The notes beneath the pieces are model-generated. The model saw nothing but the letters and a program-made list of their open reading frames with translations. It searched no databases and was not told the DNA's origin. Positions 1-12,789 of a stretch of DNA of 64,000 bases are shown piece after piece. The translations under genes and the position numbers were made by a program. The stretch is from Margaritifera margaritifera. Its lineage: Eukaryota; Mollusca; Bivalvia; Unionida; Margaritiferidae. The stretch is from contig JAQPZY010001659.1 of NCBI GenBank assembly GCA_029931535.1, forward strand, positions 5,834,001 to 5,898,000, in the 5' to 3' direction. Every line of letters begins with the position of its first letter. Within the stretch, counting starts at the first letter, position 1.

Positions 1-376
1 CTTATTGTACGAATTTGTATTATGTTCCTCTCTGGAAAAATATTTCACTTTCTACAATGACGCTATTAAATGTCTGTTACAATAGTGGATTTAGATTTGA
101 ATGGGTTATGATAGGCGCCATAGTGCACAGGGAATGTTTGTGAATAACAATGTTAACAGCCTTTGCATTTTGCTTAGAAAGAGAGTGTATTCATTTAGAA
201 ACAGAATCGCTGGTAGTAACAACAGAATCTTGAAAGAAGTGTTTCACTTTGCATGCTAACGTAATTCAGCACTAATTGACCGTTGGAGCAAATTGTTGTA
301 TTAATGTCTATTTTTTTTGTCATATCTTGTGTGAAATTGCCGATATTTGCCTATGGACTTAAGTCTGAAATAAAGC

Positions 377-411
<35 letters not shown>
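1..411 (+). mobile_element. 3' end of a LINE (non-LTR retrotransposon)
   Basis: The window opens inside the last part of a LINE reverse-transcriptase ORF. In one + frame near 115-235 there is a stretch beginning HSAQGMFVNNNVNSL and continuing to ALIDRWSKLLY, which looks like the C-terminal tail of mollusc CR1/Jockey-group ORF2 proteins. It contains stops, so it is dead or truncated. A short 3' UTR follows with an AATAAA at 369-374, and the element ends in an (ATT)n tail (377-411), a usual terminus for such LINEs. The 5' part lies outside the window. The clade is inferred. Confidence 0.6.
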
Positions 412-413
<2 letters not shown>

Positions 414-1709
414 AAGTGAAAGAAAAGTATACGAGACCTTTGGAAATCTTTATCGATTTATGACATGGCATAATTCGGCCGGGTAGGCTTTTTGTTGCTG
501 AAACTTATGTGATGTCAATAATTATGTCATAATGAAAAAAAAAAATGCACTCAATAACATACCATTTTCTTTTTGTATTTATAAAGAGGAGTCTATGATC
601 TTCAAACTGTGGAAATTTCATAACTTTAAATGTTCATTCAGCTTTTGCTTTATGGACAATTAGTGACAGTGTACTTTTTGTCATACTTTTTTACTTTGTA
701 ATGACCCTTACGTGGTGATAGATATTCAGCTATGATTAGCACAAGAAATACACTCCAACCTATACATTTTGTAGTGATTTTGAATCGCTGAACCCTTAGA
801 TATGTAAAAATATAATTTTTTAAAAAAGTCCAACATTTCACAAGCGATCATCCTGAACCGTACCGAAGTTCAATCCATGACTTCGACACAGTTCATATAG
901 GTCACGGAAACTCCCGAAGGCCACTCCCTTTAGTCTTTTGTTTGTTGACAAACTGCATGTATCTGACAAATGACACAATACATTTGATCGTTTATTTACA
1001 TTTTTCCATCAAGAAAATTTATATTATAAAGCTTCAACATGGTTTTGGGTTCAAATGTAATTGTTAAAGTTACTATATATTCTCTATATTTTACTCAACT
1101 TTTTTGGGACCTTGTCAGTTTGTTTCTCACGAGATAACCTATGTTGTGCAATACGGTGTAAATTACTCACGTCAGGGAACAGTTGATCGACCCATTATTG
1201 GTCATAGATAAAGAGATAAGTATAGGCTAAAAAAGTCGATTGAAATGGTGGAATTTGCATGAAGACATAGATGTGAAATATAGATAATATTATATCCTTA
1301 TCTCGAAGAATGGAACGGAGATAATTTTGTGGCTGTAAATCTAGGTTATTGCAATCATTGCCAAAGGTCATATGCTTCACGTTCCCATAATTAATGACCT
1401 ACCGGAGCAGCCCCAAGAGATGCTGATCAATAGATCGGCAAGAATGACCTATCCGTTACATATTACACTTCAATGGAATATTCGTGTTGTCTCAGTCCCC
1501 TCGTAAAAAAAAATATCAGTGTGCGCCCATCGTGCTGGATTGATCATGATGAATTATCCCGTGCACATTAAGCATGCCTTATTCTCGAGTGGACTTGACC
1601 CTAATATCTATTTTAATAAAATGTACATGGGTCTGGTCTTGTTTGGTCAAGCTGACTCGTTCTATTCATCGAAAGAAAATCCAGATAAAAATATAATAAC
1701 GATAATGAA

Positions 1710-1715
<6 letters not shown>

Positions 1716-1774
<59 letters not shown>
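1716..1774. repeat. (GA)n microsatellite
   Basis: About 29 uninterrupted GA dinucleotides. Confidence 0.97.
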
Positions 1775-1777
<3 letters not shown>

Positions 1778-1904
1778 GTGTAACCGGCACTGTCTTGAAG
1801 ACGAGTAATCACTACTTTACATTAACAGTACAGTTCTGACTTTGATCACAGAGAGTAATTTTTAACGATATTTTATTTCCCCAGCTGGTTCATCAATCCT
1901 TTTC

Positions 1905-1938
1905 TATATAAATAGCCCCAGGCCTCGTTTTCTCATTT
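1905..1938 (+). promoter_or_regulatory. candidate TATA/Inr core promoter
   Basis: TATATAAATAG at 1905-1915 is followed 28-30 bases later by TCATTT (1933-1938), a fair match to an initiator, and then by a donor-like GTAAGA at 1969. This is the arrangement expected of a TATA promoter with a short non-coding first exon. It lies 7.8 kb upstream of the Ly6 exon at 9753 on the same strand. The link to that gene is only a guess, and motifs of this kind arise by chance in AT-rich DNA. Confidence 0.2.
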
Positions 1939-3599
1939 CTTTTTTTCAATTTCGTGCCAAATTAACAAGTAAGAAGATTAATATGAATTTCCAAAGAAAA
2001 TTCGTTTTCACTTGAAATCCTTTTATCAAATCATTTATCAAATCGGTTGTAAATTCTCCCTTTTTTGCAGATTTTCAACATTGTACCTGAAAGGTTTAAT
2101 TAAACCAGTTTAACCCTTACACTACTATTTGTGAAAAATGTTGGATAATTTATATCAGCAATATATTGTGTGATTGACGCTGATTTAGTCGTACTATCAG
2201 TAATTTTTAAAATAGATATGAGCAAGAACAATTTGACAGGGTGCAGATTGCATAGTTTTTTTCCCCTTATTCTGCAAGCTGATAATGAATATCAGAATTT
2301 TCTATTCCTTAATGCCCCATTTCTGAAACATTTAACATCTTGCATGTAAACAGTGCACGCAATCATCATCTCGTCTTCAGAAGTAAATGGTACATCACAA
2401 TTGTTCCCTACCATAATTGAAAATAAAAATAATATTAAAACAATTAACCGCGATATTTTCATCTTACAGATAAAATTACTTAATTAAATCAGGAAAATAT
2501 AGAATTTGTAGATGGAACATTGGATACGTCAAAGGGTAAACGGCTTCTTAAATTGATTATAAACTGTCCGGGGGCATATTTATTTTGATCTCGTAATACC
2601 AGGCTATCGTGATATTGACTTATCGAAGCAAATTCAGGCGGCATTATATTCTCCAAGGAAGTTATGGGTTTCATAACAAGAGGAAAATATCATGAACGCT
2701 TACTGTTTCGACTGGAGAGTTAGCAGGAATATATCATTCTATCTATGTATTTTTGGATTATTGGCAAAACCACGCAACGCTATAATGATGTAATATAAGA
2801 TTAGTCTGCGGAAGAATATAGATGCGGCGCTTTTCATCTTATGAAACCCTTTCTAGATATGTTATTCTTGATTATAAGACACTACGCACTTCGTCTAGGT
2901 TATAAATTAGTTTCTCCCATACTCCATCAGACGCCTAACCTTTTGTGAGCTTTCTTTGCATGTGTGACTGTGAAGAGCGTGGGGTGGGGTTGAGGTGACC
3001 AGATAAGAGACCATTAAATCTTTTTTCCTATATATGATCATTCAACATAATTGTCTCCCCTGATTATGTACAGACGTTTCCAGGTACAAGCTATGGTTAA
3101 AATCAAAGCTTGATGCTTTACCATTAATTTAAATCCACCCCCCCAAAAAAAAAAAAAAAATGAGGGTCAACCTGCACTTAAATGAGCACAAATCAGGTGA
3201 GTAAGACTGCAGCAGGTAGTTCCGTAGAAAATAAACATAAAAATTCTCAATAAAATTATATTTTACCTCCTAAAATAGAACATTTTTAAAATTACACTCT
3301 CCAAATAAGTAATTCCTTGCAAAGGGAAAAGTAAATACAAACTTAAAATACCTATCTCTATTAATAACCAATCAGGCCACAGTAAAATTTTAAATATTGT
3401 CCACGGATTCCCCGAACAAACTGGACCAATCAGATTCACTATTCTTACTATTGTCTCATGCCACCACTGCAACATATTCGAACATTTTCGAACACCACCT
3501 CTAATATATGAGAAAGAAATCGATTCTAAACTACTTTACATGACACTTGGGCACCTGTCTCGACTTGAACTTATTCTAATAAATTATAGCATATAGTTG

Positions 3600-3601
<2 letters not shown>

Positions 3602-3672
<71 letters not shown>
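3602..3672. repeat. (GA)n microsatellite
   Basis: About 35 uninterrupted GA dinucleotides. Confidence 0.97.
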
Positions 3673-3674
<2 letters not shown>

Positions 3675-4411
3675 CAGCTTGAATTAAACACATATTAGAT
3701 TGACACCAAAGTTAGATTATGGAATGTAATATGAAATTTGAGGAATACTGCAGTTGATGACACAAGGTTTATTTTAGTGTGGAAAATATTCGTAGGTAAT
3801 AGAAAAAGTCACATCAATTATCTGTTCCGCCTTTCAAATGCTGTTATATGTAATATTTCGGCATAGAGCCATAATTTCCATTTTTTTTTTTTTGCAATGT
3901 CTATTCCTTTTCCTTCAATAATATTCTTCCCACCTCTCCTCGAGATTAAGAAAATGAAAAAATAAACAAATCCCTATATCCGAAATCTGCAGATTCCCAA
4001 CCATAGTGCTCAAGTTTTCAGAAAAACTGTAATTTATATTGTGTAATTTATATTGCAAATTTATCATGCATTTGATGCCTATTCAGTCGTATTACGTGTT
4101 ATGTTTTTGATATATTAACAAAAACTTAGTTTTTTTTCTTCTCTACAGTATCGATTAAAATAGACAGAGTGCAGATTGCGGTAGTTATTTCGTAATTTTT
4201 GCTCATTTCTAAGCGTATAATCCTTTTGTATAAATTAAACACATAAATATTCTCATGCGTCATCATACATTTTTTCTGTCCCTGAATATATAATAATAAA
4301 CACGCAGAATAAATATAGCTTTTATTTCCACGGTTCCGCAAAAAAATGTATTCTATATTCTATTACGGTCGCTTCTGAGGCATACAAAATATTATGTGTA
4401 AAGTGGTGTAC

Positions 4412-5190
4412 TGTTACAACAAGGGGTTGAATATGTAAGAAAAGAAAGAAAGACTCAAACAAGCTTTCACAATTTCTAAAATACAAATTTAATTTCCTAA
4501 AAGAATTAAAAATAACTTACAGTGTAGAAATTCCTTATATAATCCCAAAATGTTCTATAGAATTCACTAATCCGGAAACTGTCCAAAGGTATTCCGAATG
4601 AGGACACTAATGTGCTTATGTGTCAACAAGAATCAGTTCTAATTCCAAATGTTATTAATTCTAGGTAAATTCCTATGAACGTAGAATATTCCAAAAGTTC
4701 TTGAAATGTTTCCAATAATTCCAACGGAGTAAAATAATGTTCAGATCTTTAAATAATAGTACATAATCCCAAAAGTACTAGTTAGAAATAATAATTCACA
4801 AGCTGACTATCACAAACAATAAACAATCCCTCTATGACTTTTACGAGCTGAGGTAATTGTAAAGAATGCCCCACACAGGGATTAAATCTAGTTTTATAGT
4901 ATTCATACTGCGTAGAATAAATAAAAAACCCAATGTGCGATCTAAAACAATTCAATCAACTGCGTTTCAAATAAACAAACTCGAATTGCGATTATAATTC
5001 TTATTTCAAATCAACACGTTGTTTACTCTAAACTGAATCATGGGAACCAGGTCATGAATAATACCTTTACCACGCGCTATGACTCACACTCTACCCACGT
5101 GATCTTCATGTTGTGTTAAGTTGACCGATATAATTTTTGATTTCCTTGGACAGAAGCATTGACTCATGTTGACATTCCGTGTACTTTACA
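4412..5190 (-). mobile_element. probable diverged solo LTR
   Basis: A 779-bp block starts TGTTACAAC and ends TTTACA. It shares architecture and scattered sequence (a GAAAGAAAG start region, CTTACAGTGTAGAAATTCC) with the better-preserved solo LTRs at 15010-15761 and 20974-21720, and is of similar length. No clear target-site duplication is visible and no internal retroelement sequence flanks it. I infer an older relative of that LTR family; orientation is taken from those copies. Confidence 0.35.
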
Positions 5191-5364
5191 ACTAATATCG
5201 TTGGCTACTGAAAAAAATAAATAAATTATAATACAAAGGTCATAAACCAAATGAAACTATATTCTAATTTAAAAGATGATACATAATTCCGTAACAGTAC
5301 GTTCATCGTTGTATCACCTTGAGAAACACGTCATAATCAGTATAGCTTCGTGTGATTTCTATTA

Positions 5365-5508
5365 GATTGTAAAATCAAAAGTATTCGAAATGCGTGTGTG
5401 ACTGTAAAATCAAAAGAATTCGAAATGCGCGTGTGTGTGTGACTGTAAAATCAAAAGTATTCGAAATGCGTGTGTGTGTGTGACTGTAAAATCAAAAGTA
5501 TTCGAAAT
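5365..5508. repeat. short tandem repeat, 4 units of ~39-49 bp
   Basis: Four units of a motif containing GTAAAATCAAAAGTATTCG, joined by (GT)n spacers of different length. The unit length changes with the GT run, so slippage of the GT part explains the variation. Confidence 0.85.
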
Positions 5509-6068
5509 GTTGTTTTTTTTTTTTAATCGCCTTAAAGTTGGTTGTAACAAAAGTGAGTGACTATAATACACCAGCATAAGCTGTATTTTCATTACTTTGA
5601 TTCCCAGAATTACTAGGGCATGGCCTTTTATTTTCGCCGCATGCTCAAATTGGATAGTTAATTTCCGGTATCACATGGTATGGCTCACGATTCGTTCAAT
5701 AACTGTCAAATCAAGAACAAGGCGAGTTATGTGAAAGTATCGACTACGATTTGGAACAATAAAAACCCCATATTACTACAGTATTTTATCAAATGATTTC
5801 ATATTCGTTTCTTGCATAGTTTTTATCGTGCGAATTAGATTATTAATTCTATTTATGTTCAAGGCAATATAATTCTTCTTTTTTAGGGAAGGGCAATGTT
5901 AATAAGATGTAACATTTAACAGTTACGAGGTCCAAAAGAAAGGTTTCCATCAGTTTGCACTTACATTAAATTACTTCAAGGAGTTATACGTGCAGTTTTC
6001 AGTAAGTCAGTTTATAAAGATCATGATTAATGGAAGTCGTGATTGATGATTGACCAAATGATTGGATG
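5509..6068. other. non-coding stretch
   Basis: AT-rich sequence between a tandem repeat and a MITE. No ORF, splice pattern or repeat recognised. Confidence 0.5.
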
Positions 6069-6076
6069 GATACAAG

Positions 6077-6237
6077 CAGTGGCGTATTAAGGGTAAATGG
6101 CGCTAGGGGCGACGACGATAGCCCAAAGGGCCAGAATACGAGGCCCGAATTTTTAATAGCTGTTTTGGCGACCCAAGACCTCTGGCGCCCGGAGCAACCG
6201 CTCCGTCCGCCCCCCCTCCCCCGTTAGTACGCTACTG
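6077..6237. mobile_element. hAT-type MITE with 8-bp target duplication
   Basis: A 161-bp insertion with terminal inverted repeats: the left end reads CAGTGGCGTATTAAGGG and the right end, complemented, reads CAGTAGCGTACTAACGGG. It is flanked by a perfect 8-bp duplication GATACAAG (6069-6076 and 6238-6245). The CAGTGGCG-type terminus and 8-bp target site are the signature of hAT transposons. The interior is GC-rich with a run of C near 6210-6231 and has no coding capacity, so the element is non-autonomous. Confidence 0.9.
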
Positions 6238-6266
6238 GATACAAGAAAGGGTTTATCATTCATCCA

Positions 6267-6403
6267 TCCATCTAACCATCACTGTAGGTCAGAGGGATAC
6301 GGTTTTGTTCCATCTATCTAACCATCACTGTAGGTCAGAGGGATACGGGTTGGTTCCATCCATCTATCCATCATTGTAGGTCAGAGTGATACGGTTTTGT
6401 TCC
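6267..6403. repeat. tandem repeat, 3 units of ~47 bp
   Basis: Three units share ATCACTGTAGGTCAGAG and GATACGG, preceded by a variable (CATC)n run. It adjoins the hAT MITE on its right. Confidence 0.8.
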
Positions 6404-6898
6404 AAAAGGTGTAGTATGTTGTGTTACTAACTTTTATTTAAACCATTTTAAGTCAAATACACCCACTATAACGACTTTGAATTATTTTATTGAAAAAATA
6501 TTTAATTTTCCATTATATTTATTGGTATCATGTTCTTTTGTTTTTGGTGTTGCTTTTTATTGCATAACTTAAAACTTGTATGTTGAGCCGACTTTACATG
6601 CAAATAAGGCGAAAGATCGGGCGATTTATTTCGTTTTTTCTTCCTTTTTTCATGACATGCGCCATTTAAAAAAAAAGACATTAATATACATATGTTTGCA
6701 GTTTTAGTTTGCGAAGTTTTTAAATTAATTAGTTTATTTATTCTATATTCTTTAAAATTGCTTGTTTCTTTCGTCAGTCGTAAACGTTCTCCTGTAAGGT
6801 CGTGTTTCAGATATTCTTTAGCAAGATCTGTCGAAATTTGTATCCCTTGAGGACAGTAAAAGTATTTTTTAAGATTTTTCTTCTCTTTTCTTGATCGT

Positions 6899-7226
6899 AA
6901 TCAGTAGTAGAAAGTATCACTACACTCATGAATAAGTAGTAGAAAGTATCACTACACTCATGAATCAGTAGTAGAAAGTATCACTACACTCATGAATCAG
7001 TAGTAGAAAGTATCACTACACTCATGAATCATGAATCAGTAGTAGAAAGTATCACTACATTCATGAATCAGTAGTAGAAAGTATCACTACACTCATGAAT
7101 CAGTAGTAGAAAGTATCACTACACTTATGAATCAGTAGTAGAAAGTATCACTACACTTATGAATCAGTAGCAGAAAGTATCACTACACTCATGAATCAGT
7201 AGTAGAAAATATCACTACACTTATGA
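6899..7226. repeat. 32-bp minisatellite, ~10 copies
   Basis: About ten near-identical 32-bp units, each containing CAGTAGTAGAAAGTATCACT and then ACACTCATG. Most differ by one or two bases (ACTCATG versus ACTTATG); one junction has a 7-bp extra AATCATG near 7027. The high identity suggests recent expansion. Confidence 0.95.
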
Positions 7227-7261
7227 AGCTCCTCATATATTTCCTTCGTTTTTACAAGTTT

Positions 7262-7665
7262 TAAAGACTGAAATCCAGTGCATTAGTTAACAATTCAGAT
7301 GCACCAAAGCTATCGTACTTATTTGAGGCACTAACTTGTACGTAACATATCCAAAAATCAACATAGGTTATGTTGCATTTTCTGAAAATAGTTGCATTTG
7401 AAAGAAATAACTGGAATATTTGGTGTAAGCGACCTTTCCTGAACCGGTCCAATAACACCTGTTTGCTTGTCATCCTACTCAAAAGCCCAGAGGTTGAGTT
7501 AAATAAACATTTTATTTTCTCTTTATGCTTAAATGCTGCTTTCTATTGAATGCAAGTAACATTTGTTACTACTTATGAAATCTCCTGGAAAAATCATAGA
7601 AAAAATATAATGATTTTTGTAGGGACTACAATAGGATGCAATAACAGCTGATTGACAAAGTTACT
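7262..7665 (-). repeat. dispersed repeat R, copy 1
   Basis: About 400 bp whose complement matches two copies at 29848-30365 and 30400-30845. Shared landmarks include TGCATCCTATTGTAG, CTTGCATTCAATAGAAA and TGTTTATT. No coding domain, terminal repeats or target duplication is visible, so the class of the element is unknown. Confidence 0.65.
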
Positions 7666-9524
7666 CTTGTGCTTCATATAAGTCCATCTCAGCACCAGTT
7701 TATAAAACACCCTCCGTATCTTTGTATTTCGATCAAATAATATGCTCAGAATTTCTCAAAATAAACTAGAAAACATTATTTTTGAAGAGTAGATGTTATT
7801 AAATTAAAATAAATATTTTATATCTTTATATATACACCTTGAACTGAGTGATAATATAAAATACAAAGACCCATGGCGTCAGGAAACCAGCGATATTGTA
7901 CTGATGTGTAAGAGGGTCGTTTTATGAGATGGCCTAGCGAAGCAACATTTTCTCTGTTTTTTCTTTAGATTTTCTTTTTCCTTTATAAAGAATGGCCATA
8001 ATAACTAGCATCTTTTTATAATTCAGTTTCATTGCCGAAAGAAATTATTGTTCAGTAATAAGATCAATAAACCATGTAGGGTAATACAGATTTTGGGGAA
8101 TACTTAAAACAAAAGGGGTTTCCCGTGCATTAAAGATACTTCAGATGTGTATGATACTTAAAAAAAGAGATTACTGATTTCTGCTATTATTTTTTTTAAA
8201 GGAACATTTTTGTTATTCTCATATTTAAATATCGGATCCTATTCCGATGTCAAGAATAAGATTCAAAGGCTCCCTTACGTTCAGACAATATGTTTAGATA
8301 ATATGCAGTTACAAAGGAGATGTACTATTAAACAGTACTTTCAGTGAAAACATATATTACAGTGTATGGTATAGTATTTAGCAACATAAATTGAAATGAC
8401 GGAACAACCTCGGCAAAACAATATTTACATAGGTGTAAATTGAACATGAAAGTAAGGCAGTAAGATGCATTCTTATGAATTTAAATTGTCATTTAATAGT
8501 ATGGCATCTTAATTTTTCTAATTGGTTCCACTTGTTAAGTTTCAATTCCAATCATTACATGTAATAACCCTTTCAAATATTGGCGCTTTTCTCAAGTGGG
8601 CATATTGATGGTTAAAAATTTTGGTCTGATCTATATATACAGTGTAAATGTATTTATTTTTTGGCGCTGTTCGCATTTTCCGCGAATATGGTCAAATCTT
8701 TCAGCTCTGCCGTAAATAAGTCCTATTTAGTATCCCATGTATGATCCATGGATTACTATTTGATGTCAAACATAGTCACATATATTGCATCTGATGAAGG
8801 ACAATTACCATTAACAATGATATAAAAAAGGACTACTTGATCTGTTAGTATATTAAAAGCGGAATTGCCTAATGCTTATCGTTGATTTTCTCGCTTTTTC
8901 AAACGTAAATTACCGATATTGCGTGTGTTAAGTCAGTTTTTATATCTCCATTTAAAGATGCAGATACTTTTGAGGCATAGGTATGTAATTGTACTTCTTT
9001 CAAAAGTGACTTTTTTATACCTACACTCCAAATTACTATGTACCAATCTATACGCAACGAAACCAGTACCATCCATTCGGTTATACATATGGCAACTTTT
9101 CACGGCTGATTACGTTTACCTGCAAGGAGTCGTACTAAATGCCATTAGTTCCGTGATGCCTTTGAGAGATACATTTCTTCGACCTGTTTAGTGTAGAGGT
9201 ATTGAAAAGCAGCTGTTTTCTTCTTAAAATGCAACCTTCTTCCACAAGTCAAATTATTTTGAAATTTTCGACTGCGATACTTGTTGTCAACTATTATCTT
9301 CCTGTGCAAAAATGATCTTCGTATTATAAAATAACTTTTGTGTATCTCCGATGGGAAAGGCAAACATAAAGTAATATAACCTTTTTAAATGCCAATAGAA
9401 GAACCAGACCTAGCAGAATTACGTGCTGATAGTGCTGGCATTTTATGGGATTTTACGGTCAGTGCTCTGTGCAGTAATTGGTTTTCAAATTTGTCCATCC
9501 TGCGACAATACGTGTAAAGTTAGT

Positions 9525-9560
<36 letters not shown>

Positions 9561-9752
9561 ACCCCATCCCACTCCTTCCTGACAGCTACAGAGATAATCA
9601 AGGTCTTGATTTATTTATTACCTTCATCTAAAGGACCACCTATCGTCAAGATTAGATCGGTCTGCAGTGCATGGTATAGGTAAACATTTTCGTTGCAAAT
9701 TTGGTGTTTTAACTGAATTTATAATTTAACATATTGTCATTTGTAACTTCAG
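7666..9752. other. non-coding stretch upstream of the Ly6 exon
   Basis: About 2 kb of AT-rich sequence. The expected first coding exon of the Ly6 gene (start codon plus signal peptide, ending in phase 1) was looked for and not found. A (TAGA)n run lies at 9524-9560. Confidence 0.5.
9524..9560. repeat. (TAGA)n microsatellite
   Basis: About nine TAGA units. Confidence 0.95.
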
Positions 9753-9890
9753 CATTAGCGGGTACCTTGTTGTGCTCCAAGTGTGATTCCACAGAGGAAC
9801 CGAATTGCCAGACCAACCCACCGGTGGCTTCGCCATGTCGAGAGGCTAGCCGAGTCAACTGCATGGAGGCCACGGAATACGACCAGAGTG
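9753..9890 (+). CDS. Ly6/uPAR-family protein, N-terminal mature exon
   Basis: A 138-bp internal exon bounded by an acceptor (TAACTTCAG ends 9752) and a strong donor (GTGAGT begins 9891). It enters with two bases completing a codon, then reads LAGTLLCSKCDS..., and ends in phase 1 after EYDQS. The stretch has five cysteines spaced CxxC...C...C...C, the first half of the three-finger (Ly6/uPAR) fold, in which disulfides hold three loops. LAGTLLC looks like the end of a signal peptide and the start of the mature chain, so the protein should be secreted or GPI-anchored. The exon is clearly richer in GC than its surroundings. It joins in phase to the exon at 26247. The upstream exon with the start codon was not identified, so the gene is partial here. 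Confidence 0.8.
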
Positions 9891-10149
9891 GTGAGTTTCA
9901 ACTTCTCTTGTGAAGTGTAATTTATGCGGGGATTTTAAAGTATTTACCTCAACGTGATAAACTTTTCTCACGTTGTATTATTTATGGTATGGACATCGGT
10001 TTGATTGAAGTCTGAATACCGCTTGCAAAAGGGAAACGTGCATAATGTTACACTACTGGGAACGAAACCAGTTGTTAAGTGGATAACATGAAATGGAACA
10101 TTTCAGATATACCGGGCGCATTTATTACAAAGTTACTCGAATTTCTTAT

Positions 10150-10640
10150 AGTTCACGGCGTGTCAAGCGTTTAAAATTAAAGAAAACCAATCAATATGCA
10201 ATAATGTTTATTAATATTGCATACATTATATATTGACATGCGATATTTTCTATTCAATGCAATAATTGTCTTTTATATTCGATATTTTGCAATAATATCC
10301 AATGTTTCTCTTTCATATCCAATTAATTCCATTCATATTCGACATTTTACATTCATATTCAATATTTAACATTTATATGCAATATTTCTCATTCCATGAT
10401 AATATTTTATATTCGATAATTTTCGTTTACATTTCCTTCATAACCAAAAGCTTCCATTCATATTTGATATTTTCCATTCATATTTGATCTGTACCAATCG
10501 TGTGCAGTCGTAGAATTCATTCAGATTGGATAATATGTATTGTGGGTAATCTGGCGTTAAATGTCTGTTAAATGATGCTTTGTGGGTAATTTTTAAACAT
10601 GACCGTTTCTAGAAGCCACTTGGTTAGTCTGCTTGCATCA
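10150..10640 (+). repeat. left arm of a ~0.5-kb inverted repeat
   Basis: This arm matches the complement of 16440-16965. The outer part has ACCAATCAATATGCAATAAT facing ACCAATCCATATGCAATAAT on the other arm; the inner part shares CCAATCGTGTGCA and AATGATGCTTTGTGGGTAAT. The middle is a degenerate array of ~20-bp units of the type CATTCATATTCGATATTTT. Long arms with internal subrepeats resemble Foldback-type elements, but no target duplication was found. Confidence 0.7.
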
Positions 10641-11258
10641 TCTAGACCAAGTCACTCTCATTCTATGAAAACGACGTGTTTAAACCTGTTTAATCTCCGG
10701 TATTGTATTGGATTCATAACTGTAGTTTGTTAAAATTTAAAATACTGTACTTTAGGTTTAATTTGTTTATTTGTTATTATATAAGTGCTCCAGCTAGAAC
10801 TTGTTTAGGGATAAATATATGGGCACTTTTTAACATACGATAATTTTCCATGGCAAAGGGGCATTTCTACAATGCTATCATGAAGCCATTCCTGTCAGGA
10901 GGTAATATATTTGATCCACAGTGGCATGAGGACAGGGTAGTAATTGTACGAGCTGCCTCCATTTCTAATCCATTGTTCATGTACCAGATGGAAGTAAATC
11001 TAGTATATGTGATACCTCATGATCAAAGTTATTGACTAATCCCAAAAATGCAATCGCTTTGAAAATCATGCCTTTAATGCATTGTGAAAGTGCGCGTCTG
11101 CTAACCCATATGGCCCATAATTATAAAGGCAAAACACACCAAACCAACAGCCAATCGACAAATACAACTCTCTTGATCTAATTGGCATTTTATCTGTCTG
11201 AAATATCTTAGGGTAAAATGGAAAAAAAGAAAAAAAAAAAGAAAAAGAAAAATGGAAC

Positions 11259-11260
<2 letters not shown>
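10641..11260. other. non-coding intronic stretch
   Basis: No recognisable feature apart from an A-rich run near 11220-11250 just before the CA/TA microsatellite. Confidence 0.5.

Positions 11261-11311
<51 letters not shown>
11261..11311. repeat. (CA)n(TA)n microsatellite
   Basis: About 21 CA units followed by five TA units, immediately upstream of the SINE copy. Confidence 0.95.
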
Positions 11312-11323
11312 CTGTATTTGTAT

Positions 11324-11500
11324 GGGAGTCGCGGTAGCTCATTTGGTAGTGCGTCAGACTCGTAATCCAAGGGTCGCAGGTTTATGTATCAGCCCAGCTC
11401 AGCCCGGGTCGGCTGTCTCGGTGTGTCCTTGGGAAAGGCAGTTAGCTCACATTTCCTTGATATAGCCAACAATGTGATAAAAGTGCCCTTTAAGAAAGAA
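11324..11500 (+). mobile_element. tRNA-derived SINE, copy A
   Basis: The head (GGGAGTCGCGGTAGCTCATT) resembles a tRNA 5' half with an A box, followed by a decayed B-box region. A body follows with GGGTCGGCTGTCTCGGTGTG and CCTTGGGAAAGGCAGTTAGC, then a tail with GATATAGCCAACAATGTGAT and AAAAGTGCC. It aligns along its length with the complementary-strand copy at 33203-33400. The damaged B box indicates this copy cannot be transcribed by RNA polymerase III. Confidence 0.8.
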
Positions 11501-12789
11501 TAATCCAACAATTCCTATTTTTTTTTACCAAGGTATGTCTTTAAAAGGATATATGCAATGTATTATTCGAATCTAGGCACACGGACGACATGTGCCTACT
11601 TAAGTAGTCTTAATGTAAAAAAAATAAAGATATAATATTCATTTGGGTGTCCGTTTATGATATCTGTTTGGGTGCGTCTGTTCCACTTAGCTCCCATTTC
11701 GGGCTATTTGATGCGCCATTTTGAAATTTTCACGTGAAACGCCGATATGTATATAAAAACACAGGACGAGAAACTACGGCTGAGACGGACCATCGACTTC
11801 TGCCTTTCTCGCTATTTCCCCCTTAACATCACAAAGTACGGGGAATACAAACTTTAGAATTGAAAATCACTCTTTTTGAAATTGATCTGTCCTAATTTCA
11901 AATGACGAACGTATACCCTAGGAACACATTTGTGAGGTAAAAACAGGACACCCCTCTTAGGTACAAAATGCAAGCAGAGCTCAGGATGTCAAATAATTGC
12001 GTTAAGTCCTTTACCGTATTCTGCCCAGCCAAAATAAATATTCCCACGATCAAAGCACTAAATTTACCTTGAACCTTAACTATGGGATCTAACAATCTGA
12101 TTGGTTGAAATAAGGATTTTATCCAATTCGATTGCTAGATTCCAGACTTGCGGTTGAGGGTGAACTCAAGATTTCTAATAAAACCGTTGCCAAGCTAATA
12201 AGTGGCCTTTTATACCTCGACCGCCGACCGCTGATTGTATAAAAAACTCATTGCCTTGGTAAAAAGTGCCCCTTTTATAACCAGCCATACAAGTTCTAGA
12301 TGGGACACTGGCGTACAGCATTATTTATTATAGTAAATTTGTAACAATCTAACCAATTAAGTCATTCACCTTAACAAAAACTTCATTTTCTCTGATGAGT
12401 AAAATTTTTATATCAAGCACGTCATTGGGTGGTATTTTAACCCGTTCGTCCCAGGAAATTGTGATCTTGGTTAGTTTGCTGCTACATCATAATGCCATTG
12501 TTGCACCGCACAGCGTCAATATTTACAAAAATACTTAGAAAAAGATGTGACCTTACTAAAGTTTGAAAAGGTATCAGTTTGGTTTTCTGAAGACCCAGCA
12601 GTTGTGATTGATATTTGTGGCAAAGAATTCCAACCTTTGATTGATCTTCGGAAATATTTTTGTAACGTGCACAGGGCATCCGGTAGGTATATTCATGTTG
12701 ATTTCTACTGGTTCTTTTGGTTTGATCAAATTGTAACAGGGTATTTATTCCTTGTTTTTTTTTTCTTTGTAAAAATTATCAATCTGTTT
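11501..12789. other. non-coding intronic stretch
   Basis: AT-rich sequence with no recognised domain or repeat. Confidence 0.5.

Larger units (their letters stand above)
412..4411. other. non-coding stretch, no recognised gene
   Basis: About 4 kb of AT-rich sequence. It holds two (GA)n microsatellites (1716-1774 and 3602-3672) and a possible core promoter near 1905. The short ORFs here have no recognisable domain and no splice-like context; I see no gene. Confidence 0.6.

Noticed and set aside
6899..7226. CRISPR array
   Set aside because: Direct repeats are contiguous with no unique spacers, and the genome is eukaryotic.
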